Shown here piece by piece: positions 8,276 through 18,100 of a stretch of 64,000 nt of DNA. Origin of the DNA: T1Sed10-7 sp040904745 (lineage in GTDB: Bacteria > Actinomycetota > Nitriliruptoria > Nitriliruptorales > Nitriliruptoraceae); NCBI GenBank assembly GCA_040904745.1, contig JBBDSW010000157.1:27290-91289 (forward strand), read 5' to 3'. A program made the position numbers and the translations under genes. How positions within the stretch are numbered: position 1 is the first letter of the stretch; each line of letters begins with the position of its first letter. The notes below the pieces were generated by a model. It saw nothing but the letters and a program-made list of their open reading frames with translations, ran no database searches and was not told the origin of the DNA.

Positions 8276-9445
8276 ATGATGGCCGAACGACGCGAACCGG
8301 CCGCACACGCCGCCATCCGGGCGGCGGCCGCCGAGGCCGCTGCCGACGCTGTCCACGTGGAGATGAGCCTGCCCACCGGGGGCCCGGTGAGCACCGTCAT
8401 GGAGGCGCCGGACGAGACCGACGAGGAACTCGACGAGCGCAAGCGCACGGTGCTGCGGGCGATCGTGAGCGAGTACGTGGCCCGCGGTGAGCCGGTCGGG
8501 TCCAAGCGGGTCGTGGAGGTCGCCGGCCTCGACGTCTCGGCCGCGACCGTCCGCAACGAGATGTCGGCCCTCGAATCGCTCGGCTACATCACCCAGCCGC
8601 ACACCTCCGCCGGCCGCATCCCGACGGACAAGGGATACCGCCGCTTCGTCGATGATCTCCGTGCCGATCCGGCACTCGACGGGCCCCGCCGGGAGCTCGT
8701 CCAGGAGCTCCTCGGCGGTGCCGCTGACGTCGAGGACCTGCTTGCGCGGACCTCGTCGGTCCTCAGCCAGCTGACACGGCTCGTCTCCCTGGTGATCGCG
8801 CCTGCGGGGGATGCCTCGCGTCTGAAGCTCTGCGAGCTCGTCGCGCTCAGCCCCGGGGGCGCACTGCTCCTCCTGGTCGCCGACACCGGGCGGGTCGAGA
8901 AGCGCTCCGTGGAGCTCCCGGCCGGCACGACCGACGCCGATCTGGACCGTGTGCGGACGGTCCTGGGCGAGCACGTTCGCGGCCGACGTCTCGATGACGT
9001 CCATGCCGCGGTCGAGACCATCGTCGACGATGCGCCGAGCGACCTGCGGGACATCCTGCGGGCCGTCGCCAACGCGACCGCGAGTGGGCTGACCCAGGAC
9101 ACCGTCCACCACGTGTTCGTCGGGGGACAGGCCTCGCTGGCCGGTGACGAGGCGTTCGAGCGGCAACAGCTCTCCCGCGTGTTGCAGTTGATCGAGGAAC
9201 GGGCGACCCTGGCACGGTTGCTGGCCGAGGCCACCGCCGGTGATCGCCCCACGGTCCGCATCGGTGAGGAGAACAAGGTCGAGGACCTGCGTTCCGCCTC
9301 GCTGGTCGCCCAGCGGTACCAGCTGGTCGCCGCTGGCTCCCTGGGGGTCCTCGGACCGACCCGGATGGACTACGCGACCGTGCTGGCTACCGTCCGCGCG
9401 GTCGCCGACCAGCTGCATGAGACCCTGACCGACCTCTCGAGCTGA
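8276..9445 (+). CDS. hrcA: Heat-inducible transcription repressor HrcA
   Basis: HrcA represses class I heat-shock genes by binding CIRCE, and its folding depends on GroEL. The winged-helix region reads RKRTVLRAIVSEYVARGEPVGSK, given here only by its ends (residues about 50-72). It is followed by VSAATVRNEMSALESLGYI and the typical HTSAGRIPTDKGYR. The GAF-like core and C-terminal dimerisation part complete 389 residues. Normal HrcA starts close to the winged helix; here about 45 extra residues precede it. I kept the ATG at 8276 because of the strong GGAGGAGG site 3-4 nt upstream. ATG 8399 would give the usual length but has no good ribosome site. It is the first gene of hrcA-dnaJ-rsmE. Confidence 0.93.
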   Translation: MMAERREPAAHAAIRAAAAEAAADAVHVEMSLPTGGPVSTVMEAPDETDEELDERKRTVLRAIVSEYVARGEPVGSKRVVEVAGLDVSAATVRNEMSALESLGYITQPHTSAGRIPTDKGYRRFVDDLRADPALDGPRRELVQELLGGAADVEDLLARTSSVLSQLTRLVSLVIAPAGDASRLKLCELVALSPGGALLLLVADTGRVEKRSVELPAGTTDADLDRVRTVLGEHVRGRRLDDVHAAVETIVDDAPSDLRDILRAVANATASGLTQDTVHHVFVGGQASLAGDEAFERQQLSRVLQLIEERATLARLLAEATAGDRPTVRIGEENKVEDLRSASLVAQRYQLVAAGSLGVLGPTRMDYATVLATVRAVADQLHETLTDLSS

Positions 9446-9529
9446 GCGAGGCGACCGGCTCGCCACGCTGCACCGCGGGCTGCACCCTCCGCGCGAGACC
9501 CCCCGAGCCACACACCGTTGCGAGGCATC

Positions 9530-10663
9530 GTGTCCGATCTGTACGAGCTTCTGGAGATCTCCCGGGATGCCCCCGAGGACGAGGTCAAGCGCGCCTACCG
9601 GCGCAAGGCCCGTGAGCACCACCCCGATGCCGGAGGTGACGCCGAGACCTTCAAGGCGGTCACCCACGCCTACCAGGTGCTCTCCGATCCGCAGGCCCGG
9701 GCCCGCTACGACCGCTTCGGCGATGACGGCACACCGAGCTCGCGTGGCGCCGGGCAGGACCCGTTCGGGTTCGGCGGTGCCGGCTTCGGGGGGATCAACG
9801 ACGTCATCGATGCCTTCTTCGGCCAGGCGACCGGATTCGGCGGGGGCGGTGGCCGCCGCCCGCGGCGTGAGCAGCCCGGACGGGACGTGCTCGTCGAGGT
9901 CGAGCTGACCTTGGAGGAGGTCGTCACCGGCGTGACCCGCCAGGTGCAGGTCGACGTCGCACGGCCCTGTACCTCGTGCAACGGGAAGGGCTCCGCCGAC
10001 GGTGCCGCCGCGGCCGCCTGCGCGACCTGCGGAGGTGCCGGACAGGTCCAACGGGTCGTGCGCACCGCGTTCGGGCAGCTCGCGACGGCGGCTCCCTGCG
10101 ACGCCTGCCAAGGCACCGGGCGCACGGTCACAGACCCGTGCCCGGACTGCCGTGGCGAGGGCCGGAAGGCCACCGATCGCACGCTCGCGGTCGAGATCCC
10201 CGCGGGGCTCGAGGACGGGGACCGCATCCCGGTCCGTGGTGAGGGCGAGGCGGGCCGTCACGGCGCTCCCCCCGGTGACCTCTACATCCAGGTCCGGGTG
10301 GCGGCGCACGAGCTGTTCGAGCGTGACGGGCGCAACGTGGCCGCCGAGGTCCAGGTCCCCGTGACCCAGGCGGCGCTCGGGGGCACGATCCGGGTCCCCA
10401 CCCTCGATGGCGAGGACGTGGACGTGCCCGTTCCCGCCGGGACGCAGCCGGGTGATGTCCTGACCGTGCGTCGAGCCGGGCTGCCGGTCCGAGGTGGCGG
10501 TCGTCGTGGCGATCTGCACCTGGTCGTGCGGGTCGAGGTCCCGACGGCCCTCGATGGGGAGCAGCGCGAACTGATCGAACGATTGGCCGAACTGCGGGGA
10601 GAGGAGCTCAGCGAGAACGGGCGTGGCCGCTTCACCCGCCTGCGTGACGCGTTCCAACGGTGA
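9530..10663 (+). CDS. dnaJ: Molecular chaperone DnaJ (type I Hsp40)
   Basis: DnaJ delivers unfolded clients to DnaK and stimulates its ATPase. The protein has a J domain with HPD in REHHPDAGGD, a Gly/Phe-rich linker (about residues 75-110), and four zinc-binding CxxCxGxG-type repeats (CTSCNGKG, CATCGGAG, CDACQGTG, CPDCRGEG). Two C-terminal substrate-binding domains follow. Total is 377 residues from the GTG at 9530, which has GAGG 4 nt upstream; a TTG at 9518 is possible but less likely. It lies 84 nt after hrcA, the gene order often seen for the second DnaJ (DnaJ2) of actinobacteria, under HrcA/CIRCE rather than HspR control. Confidence 0.95.
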   Translation: MSDLYELLEISRDAPEDEVKRAYRRKAREHHPDAGGDAETFKAVTHAYQVLSDPQARARYDRFGDDGTPSSRGAGQDPFGFGGAGFGGINDVIDAFFGQATGFGGGGGRRPRREQPGRDVLVEVELTLEEVVTGVTRQVQVDVARPCTSCNGKGSADGAAAAACATCGGAGQVQRVVRTAFGQLATAAPCDACQGTGRTVTDPCPDCRGEGRKATDRTLAVEIPAGLEDGDRIPVRGEGEAGRHGAPPGDLYIQVRVAAHELFERDGRNVAAEVQVPVTQAALGGTIRVPTLDGEDVDVPVPAGTQPGDVLTVRRAGLPVRGGGRRGDLHLVVRVEVPTALDGEQRELIERLAELRGEELSENGRGRFTRLRDAFQR

Positions 10664-10670
10664 TGACCCG

Positions 10671-11408
10671 GTGAGCCTCACCCCCTACGTCCACCTCGAT
10701 GTCTCCCTCGTCGGGATGGGGGTGGGCACGCGCCTCGCCCTCAGCGAGCGAGATCAACACCACCTCACCCGCGTCCTCCGTCTGCCAGTCGGTGCCCATG
10801 TGGTGGTGGCCGATGGGGACGGAGCCAGTGCCCCGGCCACGCTGGCCGACCGTGCGGTGGCGCTGACGAGCGAGGCCACGCTCGTTCCGGGGCCCTCGCC
10901 TCGGCTCGTTCTGGCCCAGGCCCTGCCCAAGGGGCGCAAGCTCGATGACGTGCTGCGCCGGGCCACCGAGCTCGGCGTCGACGAGATCCGTGTGTTGGCG
11001 ACCGCCCGCTCGGTGTCCGGGATCGCCGCCGGCAAGCGCGAGCGGGTGGAGGAGCGTTGGGCCGCGGTCGTACGCGCCGCGAGTGAGCAGGCCCGACGCC
11101 CCCGGCGGCCCCCGGTCGTCGGGCCGATGCCCCTCGATCGGCTCGGCCGCGACGACGAACTCCTGTTGCTCGCCCATCCCGCTGCCCCGGGGCTCCCGGA
11201 GCTCGATGAGCCGATCACCAGCGTGTCCACGATCGTCCTGGCCATCGGGCCGGAGGGCGGTTTCACGGACGCCGAGGTCTCCGACGCGGTCGCCAGCGGT
11301 GCGTTGGCCGTCGGGCTCGGTCCGACCGTGCTCCGGACCGAGCATGCGGGAGTGGCCGGATTGGCGGTCCTCGCGGCGGGAACGGGCCGGTGGACGACCC
11401 GCTGCTGA
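10671..11408 (+). CDS. rsmE: 16S rRNA (uracil1498-N3)-methyltransferase RsmE
   Basis: RsmE methylates N3 of U1498 in 16S rRNA of the 30S subunit, using SAM and a SPOUT trefoil knot. The knot signature is present: IGPEGGFTDAE for cofactor binding, and LGPTVLRTEHAG, which corresponds to the usual LGxRILRTETA. The N-terminal PUA-like domain includes QHHLTRVLRLPVG. Length is 245 residues from the GTG at 10671, 7 nt after the dnaJ stop, so co-transcription is very likely. The hrcA-dnaJ-rsmE order is widely conserved in Gram-positive bacteria. A GC-rich hairpin (11431-11456) after the stop could end the transcript. Confidence 0.93.
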   Translation: MSLTPYVHLDVSLVGMGVGTRLALSERDQHHLTRVLRLPVGAHVVVADGDGASAPATLADRAVALTSEATLVPGPSPRLVLAQALPKGRKLDDVLRRATELGVDEIRVLATARSVSGIAAGKRERVEERWAAVVRAASEQARRPRRPPVVGPMPLDRLGRDDELLLLAHPAAPGLPELDEPITSVSTIVLAIGPEGGFTDAEVSDAVASGALAVGLGPTVLRTEHAGVAGLAVLAAGTGRWTTRC

Positions 11409-11488
11409 CGTTGCGTAGAGGGATGGCTCCGCTCCGTGAAGCACCACCCGCGGAGCGCGGCACCGGGCTACGCTCCGTGAGTACCGAG

Positions 11489-11516
11489 GGTGCACCGTCC
11501 CGATCCGGTGCACCGG
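11489..11516. promoter_or_regulatory. Paired GGTGCACC palindromes upstream of the bldD-like gene
   Basis: Two perfect 8-bp palindromes, GGTGCACC, lie at 11489-11496 and 11507-11514; the second extends to the 12-bp palindrome CCGGTGCACCGG. Their centres are 18 nt apart, and the start codon follows 28 nt later. Such spacing suits two dimers or an autoregulatory site. The sequence does not match the Streptomyces BldD box closely, so the bound protein is unknown. Confidence 0.35.
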
Positions 11517-11544
11517 GGATCCGGTGCTCTGGGGAGCAAGGTTG

Positions 11545-12021
11545 ATGTCGGTGGATGACGATCGCTACGCCGTGTATCTCGGTGAGCGCCTGCGGCGGGT
11601 GCGCCAGCAGCAGGGCCTGTCGTTGCACGAGGTCGAGGACCGCAGCGGTGGGAACCTCAAGGCGTCGGTCGTGGGTGCCTACGAGCGCGGCGAGCGTGCG
11701 GTGTCGATCAGCCGTCTGCACCGGCTCGCGGACTTCTACCGGGTACCGGTCTCCGAACTGCTCCCCGGTGCGATGGGAGGTACGGCCACCGCGATCGATC
11801 GTGGGCCCGAGATCGTCATCGACCTCGCCGCCCTGGAGCGGGAGGGTGACCTCGAGCCCGCGGTGCGCCGCTATGCCGCCGCGATCCAGTCCCGTCGAGG
11901 TGATTACAACGGGCGCGTCCTGACCGTGCGTGCTGGTGATCTCGAGCTGCTGGCCGCGGTACTGGAAGCCGATCCCGAGGAGTTGCGCGGACGGCTCCTC
12001 GAGGCGGGCGTCGTGCGCTGA
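11545..12021 (+). CDS. bldD: BldD-type XRE regulator with intact c-di-GMP signature
   Basis: The 158-residue protein has an N-terminal XRE helix-turn-helix (residues 11-75; LRRVRQQQGLSLHEVEDRS, then VVGAYERGERAVS) and the typical ADFYRVPVSELLPG end. A C-terminal domain of about 70 residues follows. The C-terminal part contains RGD (118-120), exactly eight residues, then RAGD (129-132), which is the RxD-x8-RxxD signature by which Streptomyces BldD binds a cyclic-di-GMP tetramer and dimerises on DNA. In Streptomyces this protein represses sporulation genes. Here it may link c-di-GMP to another developmental or surface programme. ATG 11545 follows GGAGCAAGG. Confidence 0.85.
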   Translation: MSVDDDRYAVYLGERLRRVRQQQGLSLHEVEDRSGGNLKASVVGAYERGERAVSISRLHRLADFYRVPVSELLPGAMGGTATAIDRGPEIVIDLAALEREGDLEPAVRRYAAAIQSRRGDYNGRVLTVRAGDLELLAAVLEADPEELRGRLLEAGVVR

Positions 12022-12095
12022 GGCGCCGATGATCGCTCGGCAGGTACCCTGGAGTGTTCCGCGCCTTCTTCCCCACCGAGGAGCCACCCCCACCC

Positions 12096-13205
12096 GTGGC
12101 GAGCACGTCGAACCATCCGAGGACACTTCCCGTCGAGCTCGACCAGGAACGCACCGACGCCGCCGACCTCACGCTCGGCGATGATGGGGTGACCGCTGTC
12201 AAGGTCCTGGTTCCCGGTGACCACTCGATGGTCTCGCTGCTGGGTACCCGGGATGAGCTCCTGCGAGCCGTCGAGGACGCCTTCCACGCCGTCATCCATG
12301 TGCGTGGGAACGAGATCTCGATCCGTTCCGAGGATCCGGCCGAGACCGCCCGGGTCGCCCGGCTGTTCGAGGAGCTCGTCCTCCTGCTGGACCGCGGGCA
12401 GACGATCGATCGGGGCATCGTCCGTCAGACCGCCCGGATGATCCGCGATGACGCTGCGGAGCGGCCTTCGGAGGTCCTCTCGGAGACGCTGATCACCCAT
12501 CGCGGCCGCACGATCCGGGCCAAGACTCTGGGCCAGAAGCGCTACCTCGACGCCATCTTCGGCAGCACGGTCACCTTCGGGATCGGCCCTGCGGGGACCG
12601 GGAAGACCTACCTGGCCATGGGAGCGGCCGTGCAGGCGCTCAGGGCCAAGCAGGTCAACCGCCTGATCCTCACGCGCCCCGCGGTCGAGGCGGGGGAGCG
12701 GCTCGGCTTCCTGCCCGGGACGTTGCACGAGAAGATCGACCCGTACCTGAAACCGCTCTGGGATGCGCTGCACGACATGATGGAGGCCGAGGAACTCGTC
12801 AACCACGTCGATCGTGGCACGATCGAGATCGCGCCGTTGGCCTACATGCGCGGGCGGACCCTCAACGATGCCTTCATCGTGCTCGACGAGGCCCAGAACA
12901 CCACCCCCGAGCAGATGAAGATGTTCCTGACCCGGATCGGCTTCAACTCCAAGGCGGTGGTCACCGGCGACGTGAGCCAGGTCGATCTGCCGAGCGGAGC
13001 GACGTCGGGGCTCAGGATCGTCTCCGAGATCCTCGAGGGGATCGATGGGGTGGCCTTCACGAGGCTCCGGGCAGGCGACGTGGTCCGCCACCACATCGTG
13101 CAGCGCATCGTCGAGGCGTACGAGGCCTACGACGATGCGAAGGAAGCCGCACAGGGGTCGGCCACCCCGACCCGGGCGGCCAGCGATCCCGGGCAGGGAG
13201 GCTGA
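12096..13205 (+). CDS. phoH: PhoH-family P-loop ATPase (PhoH-like / YbeZ)
   Basis: PhoH/YbeZ proteins are ATPases, possibly RNA helicases, that work with YbeY in ribosome and RNA quality control. The protein shows Walker A GPAGTGKT, LTRPAVEAGERLGFLPG, Walker B FIVLDEAQNTTPEQMK and sensor VTGDVSQVDLP, all typical. A KH-like N-terminal part carries VRGNEISI. I favour the GTG at 12096 (GAGGAG 12 nt upstream) because a TACCCT -10 box at 12045-12050 would start transcription near 12057, beyond the alternative GTG at 12054. ybeY follows 3 nt after the stop, so both are surely co-expressed. Confidence 0.92.
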   Translation: MASTSNHPRTLPVELDQERTDAADLTLGDDGVTAVKVLVPGDHSMVSLLGTRDELLRAVEDAFHAVIHVRGNEISIRSEDPAETARVARLFEELVLLLDRGQTIDRGIVRQTARMIRDDAAERPSEVLSETLITHRGRTIRAKTLGQKRYLDAIFGSTVTFGIGPAGTGKTYLAMGAAVQALRAKQVNRLILTRPAVEAGERLGFLPGTLHEKIDPYLKPLWDALHDMMEAEELVNHVDRGTIEIAPLAYMRGRTLNDAFIVLDEAQNTTPEQMKMFLTRIGFNSKAVVTGDVSQVDLPSGATSGLRIVSEILEGIDGVAFTRLRAGDVVRHHIVQRIVEAYEAYDDAKEAAQGSATPTRAASDPGQGG

Positions 13206-13208
13206 CGG

Positions 13209-13664
13209 GTGGCCGCCTTCCTCGCCGACGAGCAGGATCTGGAGGTCGCTGCCGACGATCTGCTCTCGCTCACGAGGCACGTCCTCGAGCAACAGCGGGT
13301 TCCCGAGGACATGGAGGTCGCCCTCCTCCTCGTCGACCGGGACACCATCGCTCGCTTGAACGAAGCCCACCTGGGCCACTCGGGTCCGACCGACGTGCTC
13401 GCGTTCCCGATCGATGAGCCGGGGGAGGCGCCGCCCGATGCACCGGCGATCCTCGGGGACGTCGTGCTGTGTCCCGCGGTGGCCTACGAGCAGGCTCCTG
13501 GCTTCGGGCGGGAGCCTCATGCGGAGCTGCAGCTGTTGACCGTGCACGGGCTGCTGCACCTGCTCGGTAGGGACCACGCAACCCCGGAGGAGGAACGGGC
13601 CATGTTCGGCCTGACCGACGAACTCCTGGCCAGCTACGTCGCCGAACGGGGAGCGGCAACATGA
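13209..13664 (+). CDS. ybeY: Endoribonuclease / rRNA maturation factor YbeY
   Basis: YbeY is a small zinc metalloprotein involved in 16S rRNA 3'-end maturation and ribosome quality control. The zinc motif reads HGLLHLLGRDH, with the three histidines conserved; the usual GYDH is GRDH here. The upstream GPTDVLAFP segment is also characteristic. The GTG start is 3 nt after phoH, and its end overlaps the CNNM gene by 4 nt (ATGA). Length of 151 residues is normal. Confidence 0.94.
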   Translation: MAAFLADEQDLEVAADDLLSLTRHVLEQQRVPEDMEVALLLVDRDTIARLNEAHLGHSGPTDVLAFPIDEPGEAPPDAPAILGDVVLCPAVAYEQAPGFGREPHAELQLLTVHGLLHLLGRDHATPEEERAMFGLTDELLASYVAERGAAT

Positions 13665-15058
13665 CCACCGACGCGACCATCGTCGCCGTCGTTCTGGCCG
13701 TGTTCCTGGTCCTGCTCGCGGGGTTCCTGGCGGCCGTCGAGACCGTCGTGACGCGGCTCAACGTCGTGCGGGCCCTGCGGTTGCGGGAGGAGCACGAGGA
13801 GGCACCGGCCAGGGCGGAAGCGCTGCTGTGGTTGACCGAGCGGCGCGCCCGGTCCCTGGATGCGCTGTTGGTCGTGACCGTCACGGTCAGGGTCGCCCTG
13901 GCCACGGTGGCCGCCGTCTCCGCCTACGCCGCAACGGGACGGATCGAGATCGTCGTCCCGTCCGCGCTCACCACGGTGTTCGTGAGCCTGGTCCTCTCCG
14001 AGGTCGTCCCCCGCACGCTCGTGCTGCGTCACCTGGAGGCGGCCGGCCTGCTCCTCGCTCGCCCCGGTCGCGTGGTCGTGGGGGCCGCCGCCCCCGTGGC
14101 GCTCGGGGTCATCGCGGTCGGACGTTCGCTGGTATCGCGACGGCACGAGGTCTCGAGCCCCCACGCCGGGGACGATGAGCTACGGGAGGTCACCGAGGAA
14201 CCCGAGGAGCAGGATGGTGAGCTCGAGCCGGAGGAGCGCGCCATGATCCGCTCCATCTTCGAGCTCGCCGACACCTTGGTGCGGGAGATCATGGTTCCCC
14301 GCCCGGACGTCGTCGCCGTACCGGCGGACGCCACGATCGAGGACGTCACCCGGGTCGCGGTCGATGGTGGGTACTCCCGCCTCCCCGTGCACCGGGCCGG
14401 GGACGTGGACCAGATGATCGGCATCGTCTACGCCAAGGACCTCCTGCGCCGGGTCGTCACCGAACCCGGCCTGCATGGCTGGACGGATCTGACCCGGCCG
14501 GCGACCTTCGTCCCGGAGACCAAGCGTTCCGATGAGTTGCTGCGGGAGCTTCAGGCCGACGCGGTGCACCTGGCCCTGGTCGTCGACGAGTACGGCGAGT
14601 TCGTCGGACTCGTCACGATCGAGGACATCCTCGAGGAGATCGTCGGCGAGATCGTGGACGAGCACGACCAGGAGGACCCCCTGGTCGAACCCCTCGACGA
14701 CGGCCGGGTGCGGATCGACGCCCGGCTCGGCGTCGACGATCTGAACGAGCTGTTGTCCCTGTCACTCCCCGAGGACGGCTGGGACACGGTCGGGGGCCTG
14801 GTGTTCGGTGTCCTCGGGCGTGTGCCTCGCCCGCAGGAACTGATCGAGCTCGACGGGACCACGATCGAGGTCGAGCGACTCCAGGGCCGCCGCGTCTCTA
14901 AGGTGATCGTGTCACGGGAAGGTGACGACGGATCCGAAGGGGAAGGCCCTGATGATCCCGAGGACGAGGAGGTCGGTGTCACGGGGGAACCCGATGGGGC
15001 ACGAGGTCCCCTCTATCCGGGACCTGCGACCGCACGGCGGGGCAACCCCGACTCGTAG
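13661..15058 (+). CDS. CNNM/CorC-HlyC family membrane protein (Mg2+/Co2+ transport-related)
   Basis: The 465-residue inner-membrane protein has a DUF21/CNNM domain with four hydrophobic segments (about residues 5-30, 65-90, 105-125, 135-158). A cytosolic CBS pair follows (about 205-330; includes VREIMVPRPDVVAVP and LALVVDEYGEFVGLVTIED), then a CorC_HlyC domain (about 340-425, ending RVSKVIVSREG). Members export or sense Mg2+; CorC acts in Mg2+/Co2+ efflux. The phoH-ybeY-CNNM order is common across bacteria, and in many genomes era follows soon after. Here nifJ, its partner and cdd intervene before era. The C-terminal 35 residues are an acidic, probably disordered tail. Confidence 0.9.
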   Translation: MTTDATIVAVVLAVFLVLLAGFLAAVETVVTRLNVVRALRLREEHEEAPARAEALLWLTERRARSLDALLVVTVTVRVALATVAAVSAYAATGRIEIVVPSALTTVFVSLVLSEVVPRTLVLRHLEAAGLLLARPGRVVVGAAAPVALGVIAVGRSLVSRRHEVSSPHAGDDELREVTEEPEEQDGELEPEERAMIRSIFELADTLVREIMVPRPDVVAVPADATIEDVTRVAVDGGYSRLPVHRAGDVDQMIGIVYAKDLLRRVVTEPGLHGWTDLTRPATFVPETKRSDELLRELQADAVHLALVVDEYGEFVGLVTIEDILEEIVGEIVDEHDQEDPLVEPLDDGRVRIDARLGVDDLNELLSLSLPEDGWDTVGGLVFGVLGRVPRPQELIELDGTTIEVERLQGRRVSKVIVSREGDDGSEGEGPDDPEDEEVGVTGEPDGARGPLYPGPATARRGNPDS

Positions 15059-15114
15059 CGTCACATCTGACTGACCGCGCGCGACCGCACCGTGCGGCGA
15101 TCGAGAGGTGTCCC

Positions 15115-18100
15115 ATGTCCGCAACGACCGTGTCCTCCACCTCCGCCCCGGCGGTAGAACCCGACGATGGCGGCACGCCACGTCCCGCCGCTGGCCCGGA
15201 GATCGCCACCCTGGACGGCAACGAGGCTGCCGCTCGCGTGGCGTACCGCTTCTCCGAGACCGTGTGCATCTATCCGATCACCCCGTCATCCCCGATGGGT
15301 GAGTTCTCCGACGCCTGGTCGTCGGCGGGCAACCCCAACCTGTGGGGTGCCGTCCCTTCCGTCGTCGAGATGCAGTCGGAGGGTGGCGCGGCCGGAGCAC
15401 TGCACGGTGCCGTGCAGGCGGGGTCGCTGGGCACCTCGTTCACGTCCTCGCAGGGCCTGCTCCTCATGCTGCCGAACATGTTCAAGATCGCCGGGGAGCT
15501 CACTCCGGCCGTCCTGCATGTGGCAGCACGCACGGTGGCTACCCACGCCCTGTCGATCTTCGGCGACCACTCGGACGTGATGGCTGTCCGCTCCGCTGGT
15601 TGGACCATGCTGGCGTCCAACTCCCCGCAGGAAGCCCATGACATGGCGGCGGTCGCCCACGCGGCGACGCTGGCCACCCGTCTGCCCGTGCTGCACTTCT
15701 TCGACGGGTTCCGTACCTCGCACGAACTGAACCGGGTCGAGCTGCTCGCCGACGACGATCTCCGCGCCCTGGTGGACGAGGACGACCTGCTCGCGCACCG
15801 CCGCCGGGCGCTGGATCCGGACCAGCCGGTCCTGCGCGGCTCCGCGCAGAACCCGGACGTCTTCTTCCAGGCGCGAGAGGCCGCCAACCCCTACCACGCC
15901 GCGGTTCCCGCGGCCGTGCAGGCGGTCATGGACACCCTGGCCGAGCGCACCGGGCGCCGCTACCGGCTGGTGGAGTACCACGGGGCCGAGGACGCCGAAC
16001 GGGTCATCGTGCTCATGGGCTCGGGTGTCGGGCCGGCCCGCGAGGTCGTCGACCACCTCGTCTCCCAGGGCGAGAAGGTCGGGGTCGTGGTCATCCGGCT
16101 GTACCGGCCGTTCCCCGTCGAGGCGTTCCTCGCCGCCCTGCCCGACACGGTCGAGCAGATCGCGGTCCTCGATCGCACCAAGGAGCCTGGCGCCACCGGC
16201 GATCCCCTGCTCCAGGACGTCGTGCTGGCACTCAGTGAGGCCGTCGCCGACGGCCGACGTGCGCACCTGCCACGCGTGATCGGGGGGCGCTACGGCCTCT
16301 CCAGCAAGGAGTTCACGCCGGGGATGGTGGCCGCCGTCTACCGTGAACTCGCTTCCGAGCAGCCCAAGCGTCGCTTCACCGTCGGGATCATCGACGACGT
16401 CGGACAGACCTCCCTCGAGGTGGACCGCGCCTTCGCCCTGCCCCGTCTCGATCGCGACGTCGCGGCCATCTTCCACGGCCTCGGGTCGGACGGCACCGTC
16501 GGTGCGGCCAAGAACACCGCCAAGATCCTCGCCGAGCACACGGGCCGGTTCAGTCAGGCCTACTTCGTCTACGACTCCAAGAAGTCGGGTGCGGTCACCG
16601 CCTCCCACCTGCGGGTCTCGGAGGCGCCGATCGACTCGACCTACCTCGTCGAGAAGGCCGACATCGTCGCGGTCCACCAGTTCGGCATGCTCGAGAAGCT
16701 CGACGTGCTGCGCGAAGCGCGACCGGGCGGCATCGTCCTGTTGAACGCACCCTTCCCCCCCGACCAGGTGTGGCAGCGGCTGCCCGAGGACGTGCAGCGG
16801 ACCATCATCGACCGTGAGCTCGAACTCCACGTGATCGACGGGCACGGCATCGCCCGCTCGGTCAAGCTCGGTGGCCGCATCAACACGGTGATGCAGACGG
16901 CGTTCTTCCTCGTCACCGGGGTGTTGCCGCGGGAGGACGCGCTCGAGGCGATCCGCTACGCGGTGAGGACCACCTACGGGGACGCCGGCGAGAAGGTCGT
17001 CAGCCGGAACCTCGAGGCGGTCGACGCCGCCGCGGACGCGATCCACCAGGTCGAGGTCCCCGGCGAGGTCAACTCGTTGATCACCCGGGTCGATCCCATC
17101 GCACGCGCGCTCGAGCTCCGACCGATCGAACGCGACGACGTCCCCGCCTTCGTCGAGCGGGTCACCGCCCGGGTGCTGGCGGGGGAGGGCGATCTGCTGC
17201 CCGTCTCCGCGCTCCCGGTGGATGGCACGTTCCCGACCGGGACGGCGCGCTACGAGAAGCGTTCGATCGCACCGGAGATCCCGACCTGGGATCCCGACAT
17301 CTGCATCGACTGCGGCAAGTGCGCCATCGTCTGCCCCCACGCTGCGATCCAGATCAAGGTGTTCGACCCCGAGCACCTCGAAGGGACGCCGGACAGCTAC
17401 CTGTCCAAGCCGTTCAAGGACCGCAGCATGGAAGGGATGCAGCTGACCGTCCAGGTCGCGCCCGATGACTGCACCGGATGCGGTGTCTGCGTCGAGACCT
17501 GCCCCGCGGTCAGTCGCACCGACGTCGGCCACAAGGCCATCGACATGACGCCGGTGGACGAGCTGCTGGTCAGCGGCAACGGGGACGGTGGAGACGCCGG
17601 CGAGGAACGCACGATCCTCGACCTCGAGCGCGAGCGTTTCAAGGCCTTCGAAGCGGTCCCGTATCCCGATCGGGCCGACATCCGGCAGGACACGGTCAAG
17701 CACACCCAGACGCTGCAGCCGCTGTTCGAGTACTCCGGTGCCTGCGCCGGCTGCGGTGAGACCCCGTACCTCAAGCTCATGAGCCAGCTGTTCGGCGACC
17801 GCTCGGTCATCGCGAACGCGACCGGCTGCTCCTCGATCTACGGCGGCAACCTGCCGACGACCCCATGGGGTACGAACGCGGACGGTCGCGGGCCGGCCTG
17901 GTCCAACTCCCTGTTCGAGGACAACGCGGAGTTCGGCCTCGGGATCCGGGTGGCGATCGACGAGGTCCGTGACGTCGCACTGCACCTCCTGCACCAACTC
18001 GCGTCCGAGGTGGGCGACGATCTGATCGCCGCCCTTGCGACGGCCGACCAGTCAGACGAAGCCGGCCTCAAGGACCAGCGCGACCGGGTCGTCGAGCTCA

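Noticed and set aside
8159..10681. Very long open frame on the minus strand opposite hrcA and dnaJ
   Set aside because: High GC makes antisense frames stay open. The opposite strand carries clear HrcA and DnaJ motifs, and this translation has no recognisable domain.
15286..17997. 900-codon antisense frame inside nifJ
   Set aside because: It lies wholly opposite the conserved PFOR gene; composition is Arg/Asp/Val shadow-like.
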